Positions 34,090 through 43,151 of a stretch of DNA of 64,000 nucleotides are shown here, piece after piece (the first letter of the stretch is position 1; each line of letters opens with the position of its first letter). Below the pieces are notes generated by a model, which was given only the letters and a program-made list of their open reading frames with translations, did not search any database and was not told the DNA's origin. Both the position numbers and the translations under genes were made by a program. Source of the DNA: Mycobacterium vicinigordonae (lineage in GTDB: Bacteria; Actinomycetota; Actinomycetes; Mycobacteriales; Mycobacteriaceae); NCBI RefSeq assembly GCF_013466425.1, contig NZ_CP059165.1, positions 3,038,001 to 3,102,000 on the forward strand. Reading direction: 5' to 3'.

Positions 34090-34904
34090 CGCGGCGGCGA
34101 GATGTGGTCGGTAACGAATCCAAAGAGCCGGAAAAGGAAACAGACGCTGTGAGCGTTGATATCGACACTGCGACCGGCGAACCCGACGCGGTCGCCGCCA
34201 AGACGACAGCGAAGGTCAAACTATCGAAAGGCCGAACTGAGAACATCAGCAGTGACGACGACACAGGCCGGGCGGCTCTCGAGACCACAAATGCTTCGGC
34301 CGATGATCCTTCCGGAGATGCAGCGGTAACCGGCCCGGACGACTCGACAGACGAGGCCCCGGCTGGCGTCGACAATGCGAAGAACTCTGGCGATAGCGCA
34401 AAGACCAAAACCAAACGCGCAATCGACTATTCGCGCGTATTGGTATTCGGAGTCATACCCACCGTAGCGTTGCTGCTCGGCGGCACGGCTGGCTACCTGA
34501 AGTGGCAGGACTCATCGATGCGGGCGGCGCGTATCAGCAGTGTCGAATCGCTTGCGGCCGCCAAAGACGGCACAATCGCTATCCTTTCCTATCAGCCTGA
34601 TACGGCTGACAAGGACCTCGAGGCCGCTCGAGATCGACTCACCGGTACCTTCAAGGACTCCTACACCCAGTTGACGCACGATGTGGTGATTCCCGGCGCC
34701 AAGCAACGACACATTTCCGCAGTTGCGACCGTACCCGGCGTGGCCGGGGTGTCGGCAACCGCGAACCATGCGGTCGCACTGGTTTTCGTTAATCAGACCG
34801 TCGTTGTCGGCAACGATCCCCCCAGTTCTACCGCTTCGACGGTTCGGGTGACGCTGGATAAGGTTCGCGACCGTTGGCTAATCAGCGGTTTCGATCCGAT
34901 CTGA
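34086..34904 (+). CDS. Mce-associated membrane protein (second of two)
   Basis: 272 residues, ATGA overlap with the previous gene. Same architecture: a long polar, acidic arm (about 1-115), one membrane helix (VLVFGVIPTVALLLGGTAGY), then an NTF2-like domain (AAKDGTIAILSYQPDTADKD, FKDSYTQLTHDVVIPGAKQR). Last gene of the ten-gene mce operon. Likely inserted in the plasma membrane with the domain outside, assisting transporter assembly (inference). Confidence 0.9.
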   Translation: MTRRRDVVGNESKEPEKETDAVSVDIDTATGEPDAVAAKTTAKVKLSKGRTENISSDDDTGRAALETTNASADDPSGDAAVTGPDDSTDEAPAGVDNAKNSGDSAKTKTKRAIDYSRVLVFGVIPTVALLLGGTAGYLKWQDSSMRAARISSVESLAAAKDGTIAILSYQPDTADKDLEAARDRLTGTFKDSYTQLTHDVVIPGAKQRHISAVATVPGVAGVSATANHAVALVFVNQTVVVGNDPPSSTASTVRVTLDKVRDRWLISGFDPI

Positions 34905-34963
34905 CCCCACGGCCTTCGAAATCACAATTGTATTTGCCGGATTCGATCTTCGGCCTCGGTGCG

Positions 34964-35419
34964 CTACAACGTGAATGAATTGGGACCGAGGGACTGGCAG
35001 ATGGTCTTGACCGGGCCGACGTTCTGATAGACAGGATCGTAGAAGCTGTCCGCGCATCCGCGTCCCGTGACGACATATATAGCGCCCGCTCGATACGGCA
35101 AGTAGACATTCGCCGGTTCGGGACCGACCTTTTCGCTGCAATCCCCGTTGCCCTGTCCCTGGATGGACAAACATACGGTCGATCCATTGGGGATGGCATC
35201 CATGGTGCAGGGTCCGGGTTTCACCGAGGCCATCACCATGGTTGCGGTGGACACCTGAACGACTGCCGGCGGTACGAGCACGAAGGAACACGACCCGTCG
35301 CCCGCGTCACCCAATGGGGACGCATGCGCGAAACCCGCACCCCACGCGCCTGCTGATGACGTTGCCGCCACTGCCATCATTGCCTTCGCTGCCTGAAAAG
35401 CTAAGCGCGACGGAAACAT
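34964..35419 (-). CDS. Small secreted protein, unknown function
   Basis: 151 residues. A signal peptide of about 33 residues (MMAVAATSSAGAWGAG, FAHASP) is followed by a domain with six cysteines, probably three disulfides (DGSCSF, GPCTMD, VCLSIQ, DCSEK, GCADSF, ICQSL). I do not recognise a named family; similar small exported proteins occur in mycobacteria next to CAP-domain and DUF732 proteins, as here. It converges with the mce operon. Confidence 0.7.
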   Translation of the reverse strand: MFPSRLAFQAAKAMMAVAATSSAGAWGAGFAHASPLGDAGDGSCSFVLVPPAVVQVSTATMVMASVKPGPCTMDAIPNGSTVCLSIQGQGNGDCSEKVGPEPANVYLPYRAGAIYVVTGRGCADSFYDPVYQNVGPVKTICQSLGPNSFTL

Positions 35420-35434
35420 ATCGATATCCTGCTC

Positions 35435-35803
35435 TCACTCGGCAGGCGGCCGATAATGCGCGGCCGAATTGCGCAGCTGCCAGATCTGGCCAGGGCACAG
35501 CAAGTTGACTGCATACGAAACCAGGTAGTTCGCCGCAAATTCGTCACTGGGGGTGACATCATTTTTCACATCTCCTAGGACCTGCGCGTAGCCCTCGCCC
35601 CCGCTGACTTTGTCGCAGATTTGGTAGCCGTAGCCCAGGGCGTCGTTGCCGGGAAAGTTGTACTGCCGCCGGACCGTAACGTCATACATGTATTCAGTTC
35701 GTGGATCCGGTGCGGCGTGTGCCGGCGGCGCTAAGGTTTGCGCGGTCAGCCCGAATATCGCGGCGGCGAGGATCAATGTGGCGAACGGCTTGCAACGCGT
35801 CAC
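35435..35803 (-). CDS. Secreted DUF732-like protein
   Basis: 122 residues from a GTG with AAAGGA upstream. Signal peptide (FATLILAAAIFGLTAQTLAP, then AHAAP). The mature part has the DUF732 pattern: GYGYQICDKVSGG with the first cysteine, then NYLVSYAVNLLCPGQ with the second. DUF732 proteins are exported mycobacterial proteins of unknown role. 15 bases before the next gene on the same strand, so probably one transcript of two secreted proteins. Confidence 0.8.
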   Translation of the reverse strand: MTRCKPFATLILAAAIFGLTAQTLAPPAHAAPDPRTEYMYDVTVRRQYNFPGNDALGYGYQICDKVSGGEGYAQVLGDVKNDVTPSDEFAANYLVSYAVNLLCPGQIWQLRNSAAHYRPPAE

Positions 35804-35996
35804 AGGTGTCGTCCTTTGGTGTTGTCATAGAGATCTCGAGTTGAAATCCGGACTCTCGCCATTTGCCGTTCAAGCTCAAGACCGGCTAGTAGCAGTGTAG
35901 ACCCAGGACGCCCGAAATATTAAGATTCTTTAGAGTCAACGACGATGAAGCAGCGTTGATTGATGACCCGGGCAAGAGGTGGGGCGGAAGGTGCGT

Positions 35997-36533
35997 ATGA
36001 CACATTTGAGGAATTATCCGACAGGCCGAAGCCGTTCCGCCCTACGCCATTCGGGGATACTGCTGCTCGTCGCGGCGGCCACGTCGTTGGCCCCTCCGGC
36101 TTTTGCCGATAACGGCAACACCGTCGTACCCAACAATGCGCGCTTGAACAACGCCGTGTACGTCAACATCAATACCTCGCAGCGGCAAAACGGGTGCCCC
36201 GTCGACTCCAAGATGGACAACAGGCTGACGGAAGCTGCCCGCCGGCATACTCTCGACGTCCTGAACAACCCGGACATCAACGGTGATATCGGCTCAGACG
36301 GTTCAACTCCGCAGGACCGCGCCAGAGACGCAGGGTTCCCCGGCAGGGCTACTGAGACCGTCGCGATCGTCCCGGCTCTGGCGATCAACGGAATCGACGT
36401 CTTGGGCCAGTGGTGGTGGGACCCGCCGTCGCGGGCCATCATGCAGGACTGCGCCAACACTGCCATCGGTGTCTGGTCGGAAAATAGCCTGAATCGATCG
36501 GTCCTGGTTGCAACGTACGGCCAGCCGACCTAG
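35997..36533 (+). CDS. Secreted CAP/SCP-like protein
   Basis: 178 residues from the ATG at 35997, with GGAAGG five bases upstream; a GTG at 35979 is possible. Signal peptide (GILLLVAAATSLAPPAFA-D). The mature domain resembles the bacterial CAP/SCP fold: MDNRLTEAARRHTLDVLNN, DGSTPQDRARDAGF and GIDVLGQWWWDPPSRAIMQD, as in small mycobacterial CAP-domain proteins. The typical HNxxR catalytic or metal residues are only partly visible. Exported; role unknown. Confidence 0.75.
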   Translation: MTHLRNYPTGRSRSALRHSGILLLVAAATSLAPPAFADNGNTVVPNNARLNNAVYVNINTSQRQNGCPVDSKMDNRLTEAARRHTLDVLNNPDINGDIGSDGSTPQDRARDAGFPGRATETVAIVPALAINGIDVLGQWWWDPPSRAIMQDCANTAIGVWSENSLNRSVLVATYGQPT

Positions 36534-36670
36534 GGGTGATTGACCCGCTCACGAACGCGGGGGCGAATCGCCAGCCGCACGAACACTATTGAGCCCCGCG
36601 ATGAATCGTCGCATGACTCAGTCGATGTTGACGGTTGCATCGATCTAGCTTAGCGTTTCTTCAACATAGT

Positions 36671-36681
36671 AAACCTGGTTG
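36671..36681. promoter_or_regulatory. Operator-like site F (AAACCTGGTTG)
   Basis: Nine of 11 positions match the consensus, the mismatches being the two end bases. It lies 63 bases upstream of the esterase start, in a 211-base gap with no other gene. Confidence 0.55.
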
Positions 36682-36744
36682 TAATTGTGACTTAGGCCGG
36701 ACGACTGTTCGCCGGGGGATGTCAGTTGCGGGGGGAGGTTCGGC

Positions 36745-38073
36745 ATGACTTCACGAGCTCTCCGGCAGAAGCGAATTCGTGGTGTCACAGCGGCGAATTG
36801 GCTACTCGGCTGCGCGACCTGTTGGGGGTTTGTGAGTGCTGCGGCGCGTTCGAAACATCCCGACCGCCTGCTGCGGCGACCGCTGCCAGGCATCAGTTCG
36901 GCAATCGTTGTGGTTCCGCTGGCAGTGGTGAGCTTGTTGGTGAGTGAATTCCCCCTACACATATTGATTGCGGAGGCTGGGGTTGGGACGGCGCTGGCGC
37001 GCCGCGGTGCGCTGCGCAACCGTCGGGGAATCGTCGGTCTGATCCTGGCACTGATCGCGTGGCTCGGTCTGCTCGGCGCCCGCCGCGACGCGACCCGATC
37101 GCCGCAGCAACTCGACGATAGCCTCCGGCTCGCGCTGGGCGATGCATATCAAGCTCGCCCGCCCGCGGGCGACGGTAGCGACGACAAGCTCAGCCTCCGA
37201 GAGTTGTGGTTTCCCCGGTTCACCGAGCGCAAGCGATACCTATTGCACGAAGACTTGTCCTACGGAGACGGGGGGATACGCAACAACCTGGACATCTGGC
37301 GGCGCAAGGATCTCCCGCGGGACGCACGTGCCCCGGTATTGCTGCAGATCCATGGCAGCGCATGGGTGAAGGGAAGCAAACGGGGACAAGGGTATCCACT
37401 CCTGGCGCACATGGCCGAGAAGGGTTGGGTCTGCGTCGCGATCAATTACTCGCTGGCACCCGCTGCTCGCTGGCCGGCTCACATCATCGACGTCAAACGG
37501 GCGATTGCGTGGGTCAAACGCGAAATCGCTTACTATGGCGGTGATCCCGACTTCATCGCGGTGACCGGCGGATCGGCCGGTGGCCACTTGACCGCATTGG
37601 CCGCGCTGAGCGGAAACGATCCGGTCTTCCAGCCGGGATTTGAGACCGCGGATACCTCGGTGCAGGCCGGTATCCCGCTGTACGGGGTCTACGACCTGCT
37701 GGACCGGGCCGGCGATTCGCCCGCCGAGCAGGAGGAGTTCTTGCGGCGAATCGTTATTGGCGCCTCCCTGCAGGACGCTTACGATGTGTGGGACAAGGGC
37801 TCTCCGCTGTCGTGGGTCAACGAGGATGCGCCGCCGCTATTCGTCATCCACGGCGGTATCGACACCTTCACCAACCCCGAGCAGGCTCGGGCGTTCGTTG
37901 CCGCGTTACGCCGTGTCTCTCGCAATCCGGTTGCCTACGCTGAGCTTTCGGGAGCCCAACATGCGTTCGATTGGCTGCCGTCGATACGGACCCGGGCGAC
38001 GGTCGTGGCGATCGACCACTTTCTGACCCATGTGCGTCAGGTGCCGAGCGCATCCCGGGCGCCGATGTACTAA
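36745..38073 (+). CDS. Membrane-anchored alpha/beta hydrolase (HSL-like esterase)
   Basis: 442 residues, with GGGGGAGG six bases before the ATG. The N-terminal 115 residues contain two to three hydrophobic helices (SSAIVVVPLAVVSLLVS, IVGLILALIAWLGLLG). The hydrolase domain has an oxyanion motif altered to HGSAWVKGS near 203, the nucleophile in GGSAGGHL near 274, aspartate in HGGIDTFT near 371 and histidine in AQHAFDW near 405. The pattern is of the hormone-sensitive-lipase group. It probably cleaves an ester at the membrane face, possibly releasing a substrate for the pathway. Controlled by site F if that site is real. Confidence 0.85.
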   Translation: MTSRALRQKRIRGVTAANWLLGCATCWGFVSAAARSKHPDRLLRRPLPGISSAIVVVPLAVVSLLVSEFPLHILIAEAGVGTALARRGALRNRRGIVGLILALIAWLGLLGARRDATRSPQQLDDSLRLALGDAYQARPPAGDGSDDKLSLRELWFPRFTERKRYLLHEDLSYGDGGIRNNLDIWRRKDLPRDARAPVLLQIHGSAWVKGSKRGQGYPLLAHMAEKGWVCVAINYSLAPAARWPAHIIDVKRAIAWVKREIAYYGGDPDFIAVTGGSAGGHLTALAALSGNDPVFQPGFETADTSVQAGIPLYGVYDLLDRAGDSPAEQEEFLRRIVIGASLQDAYDVWDKGSPLSWVNEDAPPLFVIHGGIDTFTNPEQARAFVAALRRVSRNPVAYAELSGAQHAFDWLPSIRTRATVVAIDHFLTHVRQVPSASRAPMY

Positions 38074-38078
38074 GCAGC

Positions 38079-38834
38079 TCAATCCATCACATCTCGGACT
38101 TTGATTGTCGGCAAGGCCTTCAGCACCGCTTTACTTGAATTGTCCATGTGGATGCGCCAATGGGCTTCGGCAGCTTCTCCGTCGTGGGCCCGCAGCAGAT
38201 TGATGAGATGGCGGTAGGAGCGAACCACCTTTTCGTAGTCCGCCTTCGGGACACTGCGCTTGCGGGAAAGAGCGACCGCGGTGTGGCGTTCGGTGATCTC
38301 GTGGAGCATGCCCGCAATCATGCTGAGCGTCGCGTTGCCCGACAGTTCGACCAGCCGACGGTGGAAGTGCGTGGTCGCTGCAGCAAATTGTGGAGCCTCG
38401 ACGGAGGTGGGGATGTCGTCGACCAGAATCTGTTCGAGCTCGTCGTAGGCCTTCGCCTTGCCGTTGTTTGCCAGCAAGCGTGCGGCCACCGGCTCGATGG
38501 CAGAACGCGCAACCAGCACATCGGCGATCGTCGCTCCCGACAACTCCAGCAGCAGGCCGGCGGGCCGCGCCACGATTTCGGGTCCGGGTACCCGCACCCG
38601 TGGCCCAGTGCGGGAGCCGCGGCGAACCTCGACGAGCCGTTGCGACTCGAGGACGCGGACCGCTTCGCGCAGCGTCGGGCGGCTCACACCGAAGTGGGCC
38701 ATCAGCTCAGGTTCGTTGGGAAGAAAGTCCCCATCCTTCAACTTTCCGTCGACGATCATCTGGCGCAACGTCCGCGCGACCAGCTCCGCGGTCTTCGGGG
38801 AGCGGACCGGCGCCGTCGCGCTCACGGTCGTCAT
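38079..38834 (-). CDS. FadR-type GntR regulator (FCD domain), copy 2
   Basis: 251 residues from the ATG at 38834, which gives exactly the same length as copy 1 at 20384; upstream GTG and TTG starts (to 38882) are possible. Winged helix LRQMIVDGKLKDGDFLPNEP, recognition helix GVSRPTLREAVRVL and wing RRGSRTGPRV differ from copy 1 by few residues. FCD domain with TTHFHRRLVELSGNATLSMI. Site G lies 175 bases upstream, so autoregulation is possible. It may share targets with copy 1 or answer to a different ligand. Confidence 0.92.
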   Translation of the reverse strand: MTTVSATAPVRSPKTAELVARTLRQMIVDGKLKDGDFLPNEPELMAHFGVSRPTLREAVRVLESQRLVEVRRGSRTGPRVRVPGPEIVARPAGLLLELSGATIADVLVARSAIEPVAARLLANNGKAKAYDELEQILVDDIPTSVEAPQFAAATTHFHRRLVELSGNATLSMIAGMLHEITERHTAVALSRKRSVPKADYEKVVRSYRHLINLLRAHDGEAAEAHWRIHMDNSSKAVLKALPTIKVRDVMD

Positions 38835-39009
38835 TGGGGCAAGCGGCGGAAGCGATGACACCGGGCCGAAACCTCTCAACAAGTAATACTGCGAAGCAAC
38901 CGCCGGCTGGATTCACAGACAGCAGCCCGCCGCGGTGCGGCTAGTCAGCAAGTCTACCGAGGCCACGGCCCGACGGTCGCTAAGACTCGATAAACCAGCT
39001 CATCTAAGT

Positions 39010-39020
39010 TAACTGGGTAA
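39010..39020. promoter_or_regulatory. Operator-like site G (TAACTGGGTAA)
   Basis: The left arm is perfect and the right arm has GTAA for GTTA. It lies in the 262-base gap upstream of the second GntR gene, in an AT-rich stretch with several possible promoters. Confidence 0.42.
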
Positions 39021-39096
39021 TACATAAAATTGCTAGCCGAAAAGTTGCGGAAAAATGCCGCTCAGCTAACCCGTCTAGCTAGCAGCACCCAGTAGG

Positions 39097-40308
39097 CTAC
39101 GCGGCCGATTTTTCCAGAATGTGAATGCCGCACGCCGACCCCAGACCGATCACGTGGGCCAGGCCGACCTTCGCGTTCTCGATTTGGCGATCACCGGCCT
39201 CGCCGCGTAGGTGGTGGCAGATCTCCCAGATGTTAGCGATGCCGGTGGCCGCGATTGGGTGACCCTTGGACTGCAGCCCACCGGAGACATTCACTGGTGT
39301 CGAGCCGTCGCGCCAGGTGGCGCCTGAGTTGAAGAAGTCGGCGGCGCCACCCTGTTCGCACAGCATCAGATTGTCGTAGTGCACTAGCTCGGCGGTAGCG
39401 AAGCAGTCGTGCAGCTCAATAAGGTCCAGATCGCCCGGACCGATACCGGCGTGGCCGTAGGCGGTCGCGGCCGCATTCCGGGTCAGCGTGTTGACGTTCG
39501 GCAGAACCTGGCAGCCCGCTTCGTACGGGTCGGTGGTCAGGACCGACGCCGAGACCTTGACTGCGCGCCGACGCTGCTCGAGTGACAGCGTTTTCAGTGT
39601 CTCGCCGTTGCAGACGATCGCGGCCGCGGCACCGTCGCAGTTTGCCGAGCACATTGGCCGAGTATTGGGGTAAGCGATCATGACTTCGTTCATGATCTGC
39701 TCCAGTGTGAACTTCTTCTGATAGGCGGCAAGGGGGTTCAGCGTAGAGTGCGCATGGTTCTTTTCGCTAATCCTGGCGAACAGCTCGAAGCTGGTGCCGC
39801 CGTACTTGTGGCCGTACTCGGTGCCGATCTGAGCGAACACCCCGGGCATGGCTTCGGTGCCTATCCGCCCGTCGACCGGGGCCACCGCACCGTAGCGGCC
39901 CGTGGGCGCCCAGATCGCCGGTTCCTTCTTCGCCTGGCCTCCCGCGCCCAGTAGCCCTGCGCCGGATAGCTTCTCCACGCCGACGGCCATGCCATAGCTG
40001 ACCTCGCCAGCTTTGACGGCCATGATGGCCGTTCGCAGCGCGGTGGCACCAGTGGCGCAGGCGTTGGCGACGTTGTACACCGGGATGCCGGTTTGCCCGA
40101 TCTGCTTCTGAAGTTGTTGGCCGATACCGGCATTGGCGGCCATCAGGTTACCCGCTGCGAGGATTCCGATGTCGCCCATGGTCACGCCGGCATCGGCCAG
40201 GGCGCCGGTTGCCGCTTCGGCGGCGAGGTCAACGGTGTCCTTATCGGCGTGCTTACCGAACTTGGTCATCCGGATGCCCAGGATCCAAATGTCTTCGCTG
40301 GCGCTCAT
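39097..40308 (-). CDS. SCP-x type thiolase
   Basis: 403 residues, with GAAGGAG eight bases upstream. The catalytic acyl-enzyme cysteine is present at residue 84 (NVANACATGATAL), along with IELHDCFATAELVHYDN and the His motif GGLQSKGHPIAATG near 345. This marks a functional thiolytic enzyme of the sterol-carrier-protein thiolase group. It cleaves a 3-ketoacyl-CoA with CoA; known relatives act on branched and sterol side chains. Last gene of the operon headed by the LDI-like gene, directly after a DUF35 protein, a common actinobacterial pairing. Confidence 0.93.
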   Translation of the reverse strand: MSASEDIWILGIRMTKFGKHADKDTVDLAAEAATGALADAGVTMGDIGILAAGNLMAANAGIGQQLQKQIGQTGIPVYNVANACATGATALRTAIMAVKAGEVSYGMAVGVEKLSGAGLLGAGGQAKKEPAIWAPTGRYGAVAPVDGRIGTEAMPGVFAQIGTEYGHKYGGTSFELFARISEKNHAHSTLNPLAAYQKKFTLEQIMNEVMIAYPNTRPMCSANCDGAAAAIVCNGETLKTLSLEQRRRAVKVSASVLTTDPYEAGCQVLPNVNTLTRNAAATAYGHAGIGPGDLDLIELHDCFATAELVHYDNLMLCEQGGAADFFNSGATWRDGSTPVNVSGGLQSKGHPIAATGIANIWEICHHLRGEAGDRQIENAKVGLAHVIGLGSACGIHILEKSAA

Positions 40309-40348
40309 TGTCGCTGCTCCTTCGTGATTCGTTCGGCCTCAGGATTGA

Positions 40349-40747
40349 CTAGTTGATGGGTTCGAAGCCGAAGCCGATTGCCTCGGTGCCTTCGGAATCG
40401 GTGCCCATCGGGTGGGTGGTCAGCCGCACCTTCATTCCGTCGCGGATGTGCTCGGGATCCGGTTCGACTTTGACGAGGTTGGCGCGCACCTGGGTGCCGT
40501 CGCAGTCGACGACCGAGGCGACGAACGGGGTGGGTATTCCCGGTGCGGCGAATGTGACGATCGTGAAGGCCCGGACGGTGCCCTCCGTCGCCACCGGGAC
40601 CGTCGTGAAGTCGGTCGCAAAGCACCCGGCACACGCGTTGCGCCGATCGAAGAACCGGGCGCCACAGTTCCCGCACTGCTGGGCGACCAGGTGTGGTTCG
40701 CCGTCGTCGAGCACAAGATAGTCGACCAGGGGGATCCGGGCAGCCAT
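40349..40747 (-). CDS. DUF35 OB-fold protein with zinc ribbon
   Basis: 132 residues from the ATG at 40747 (GGAGG five bases upstream). The N-terminal rubredoxin-like zinc ribbon has cysteines at 25, 28, 39 and 42 (CGNCGARFFDRRNACAGC). The OB-fold follows (GTVRAFTIVTFAAPGIPTPF, ANLVKVEPDPEHI). These proteins dock on adjacent thiolases and form the CoA entry side of the complex. It precedes the thiolase by 40 bases, and the two most likely form one complex. Confidence 0.92.
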   Translation of the reverse strand: MAARIPLVDYLVLDDGEPHLVAQQCGNCGARFFDRRNACAGCFATDFTTVPVATEGTVRAFTIVTFAAPGIPTPFVASVVDCDGTQVRANLVKVEPDPEHIRDGMKVRLTTHPMGTDSEGTEAIGFGFEPIN

Positions 40748-40801
40748 AAAAACCTCCATTGGGTGTCATCGCAGTTATCGAACGCCGGAAACCGGCGGGT
40801 G

Positions 40802-42292
40802 TCAGGCCGATTCGGGGCCCCGGCGGCCCAAGCGTCGAGCCGCGGCTCGACGTTCCCAACCGATGTAGGCCTGCAGACCTCGCGTCATCATCCTGGAGTG
40901 GGGCGGCGTGATCAGGGTGGCGAAGCTGAACGGCAACCTGGTCGCGGTCACCGTACGGTGGTGGGTGAAGGTGTCAAAGCCTGTCTTACCGTGGTATGCG
41001 CCGCTGCCGCTATGCCCTACCCCGCCGAACGGCGCGGCCATCATGGCGCACTGGATGGCGAAATCGTTGATTCCGACCCCGCCGCTCAGCGTTTTCTGAC
41101 GGAATTCGTCGAGGCGAGATCCGTTGGGGCCGTACCAATATACCGCCAATGGTGAGGGCCGGGCGGCGATATAGTCGTACACCTCGCTGAGCGCCTCGTA
41201 GGGCAATACCGTCAGCACCGGCCCGAAGATCTCTTCCCGGCAGATGCGCATGTCATCGTTCACGTCGAGTACTACGGTCGGAGCGAGTCGCCGCCGGGCC
41301 GCATCGGAGCCGGTACCGCTGTCCCGCACCGTGGCTCCGCGTGAGCGCGCGTCGTCGATGAGGGCGCACACTCGGTCGTAGTTCTTCGTATCGACGATGC
41401 TGACTAGACCCGCTTCGCCGTCCCCAGATGCTGCTACCTTGCCGTGTGCCAAGGCGGCCGCGGCAAATGTCTCGACCTGCGCGCGCGGGACGAACGCGTA
41501 ATCGGGGCACAGGCAGACTTGCCCGCCGTTTGCCAACCGGGCGGCCATCACCCGACGCGCCGTCGCGGGCACATCGGCGTCGGGGGCGATGACGGCTGGA
41601 TTCTTACCGCCCAGCTCGAGGGTGACTGGCACCAGGTTTTTGGCCGCTGCGCTGGCGACGATAGCCCCCACCCTGGGTGATCCGGTGAAAAACAAGTGGT
41701 TGAAAGGTAATTCGCTGAACGCTGCGCCCACCTCGGCTCCGCCGGTAACCACGACTAGCTCAGTCGGATCAAAATACTGGGCCACCTTTGCCGCAAATAC
41801 CTCGGCGGTGCGGTGGGTAACCTCCGAGAACTTGATCATCACCCGGTTGCCCGCGGCCAGCGCGGAGGCGGCCGGCTGAGCCACCAAGCCGACCGGAAAG
41901 TTCCACGGTCCAATGATGCCGACGACGCCCAGCGGCTTCTTCTCGACCACGGTGGGCATACCCATCAGTGTCGCCGACTTGATTCGGTCGGGCCGCATCC
42001 ACTTGTCCAAATGGCGCCGGGACGCGGTGATGTCCGGCATGATTCCCGCGATCTCAGAGAGCAGGTTCACCGGGTACGACCGATTGCCGAAGTCCGCGTT
42101 CAGTGCGTCGGAGAACTCCTCAGCGCCTTCGGTGAGCAGCAGAATCAGCCGGTCGATCCGGTCGCGCCGCAGCGCCACCGACGGGGACCCGGCGCGCAAG
42201 AAATCGGACCGCTGGGCATCAAGTGTCGCCTTGAGTCCATCGGCCGATTCATCGGCGATTGGCGATGGCGGTCGCATGAACTCAGTGGACAT
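40802..42292 (-). CDS. NAD-dependent aldehyde dehydrogenase (coniferyl-aldehyde type)
   Basis: 496 residues. LGVVGIIGPWNFPVGLV near 118, VTLELGGKNPAVIAPD near 232, the nucleophilic cysteine in GGQVCLCPDYAFVP near 258 and EEIFGPVLTVLP are intact. The ALDH subgroup acts on hydrophobic aldehydes (coniferyl and long-chain aldehydes). In the LDI-headed operon it would oxidise an allylic aldehyde to its acid, as geranial dehydrogenase does in the linalool pathway; that is inference from neighbours. Ten bases after the CtaG-like gene. Confidence 0.92.
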   Translation of the reverse strand: MSTEFMRPPSPIADESADGLKATLDAQRSDFLRAGSPSVALRRDRIDRLILLLTEGAEEFSDALNADFGNRSYPVNLLSEIAGIMPDITASRRHLDKWMRPDRIKSATLMGMPTVVEKKPLGVVGIIGPWNFPVGLVAQPAASALAAGNRVMIKFSEVTHRTAEVFAAKVAQYFDPTELVVVTGGAEVGAAFSELPFNHLFFTGSPRVGAIVASAAAKNLVPVTLELGGKNPAVIAPDADVPATARRVMAARLANGGQVCLCPDYAFVPRAQVETFAAAALAHGKVAASGDGEAGLVSIVDTKNYDRVCALIDDARSRGATVRDSGTGSDAARRRLAPTVVLDVNDDMRICREEIFGPVLTVLPYEALSEVYDYIAARPSPLAVYWYGPNGSRLDEFRQKTLSGGVGINDFAIQCAMMAAPFGGVGHSGSGAYHGKTGFDTFTHHRTVTATRLPFSFATLITPPHSRMMTRGLQAYIGWERRAAARRLGRRGPESA

Positions 42293-42302
42293 CCCGCTCC
42301 GA

Positions 42303-43151
42303 TCACGATGGGACTCTGTGGCTTTCGAGCTTCCTGACTAAGGGCAGGGTCACAACGGCGCATGTGACGAGCATGAGAACGCCACCCAGACGTTGATCCG
42401 TATCCGGCGTCAGTCCGAGCGGACTGCCGTGCTGCAGGTGCGGCGATGGCCACAGTAGTGCGGCCAAGCCAAGGATGGCCGCGACCTCTTGACCAATGAC
42501 CAGAGCGCCGCGCCGCACTGCGGATCCCACCCGGCCGGTAGTGAGAAGTATTGCACCCCAATAGCTCATGCCGACCAAAACGACCAGCAACGCAAGCCAG
42601 AGCGGGACCGCCGCCAGGTGAGCGCCGTGCGCGTGAATGGCGGGCAAGTGTATCGCCAACAGCAGCGCCGAATTGAGCGCAACGGCCACGATCACCCATG
42701 CCGTCCACGGCTTGCTCTGTGCCGCCAAGCTTCTCAGTTGGCCCCGCCGCACCGCGTGGATGAGCAACAGCGGCGCGGCCACCAACAGGGCCTCGAGTGC
42801 TGCCATCGCGGCCAGGTGGGACTGCAGGGCCAGGGTTCGGATCGTTTCGGAGCTGGCCAGGGCAGCCAGTCCGGCCGCGGCAAGGACCGCGGGGACGCGG
42901 CTCCGGGTCGCCAGCCACCAGATCAGCGTTGCCACCGTCACGCTGCCGATGACTAACAGCATTGTATTCCAGTGTAATTCATGATGATGTGAATGCATGG
43001 CCTGGTGTGGTGTCGCAGTCTGCCGTGCATGCAGCATGACTGCGGCAACCGCGATGGCTGCCGCGATCTCTGCACCCGCTGCCAGCCACAACCGAGGCGA
43101 CGAAAGCGGGTTCGGGTCGCCGGGCTCGACGTCGACCGTCGGCGACGACAT
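42303..43151 (-). CDS. CtaG-like multi-pass membrane protein
   Basis: 282 residues from the ATG at 43151 (or a GTG at 43154 overlapping the SDR stop). About eight hydrophobic helices. A His-rich loop (HQAMHSHHHELHW near 50-62) follows the first helix, and there are further histidines in IHLPAIHAHGAHLA. The C-terminal DQRLGGVLMLVTCAVVTLP resembles the end of CtaG/caa3-oxidase assembly proteins, which handle copper. In this operon its role is unclear: metal supply, a membrane partner for the LDI-like enzyme, or an electron sink are all possible. Confidence 0.7.
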   Translation of the reverse strand: MSSPTVDVEPGDPNPLSSPRLWLAAGAEIAAAIAVAAVMLHARQTATPHQAMHSHHHELHWNTMLLVIGSVTVATLIWWLATRSRVPAVLAAAGLAALASSETIRTLALQSHLAAMAALEALLVAAPLLLIHAVRRGQLRSLAAQSKPWTAWVIVAVALNSALLLAIHLPAIHAHGAHLAAVPLWLALLVVLVGMSYWGAILLTTGRVGSAVRRGALVIGQEVAAILGLAALLWPSPHLQHGSPLGLTPDTDQRLGGVLMLVTCAVVTLPLVRKLESHRVPS

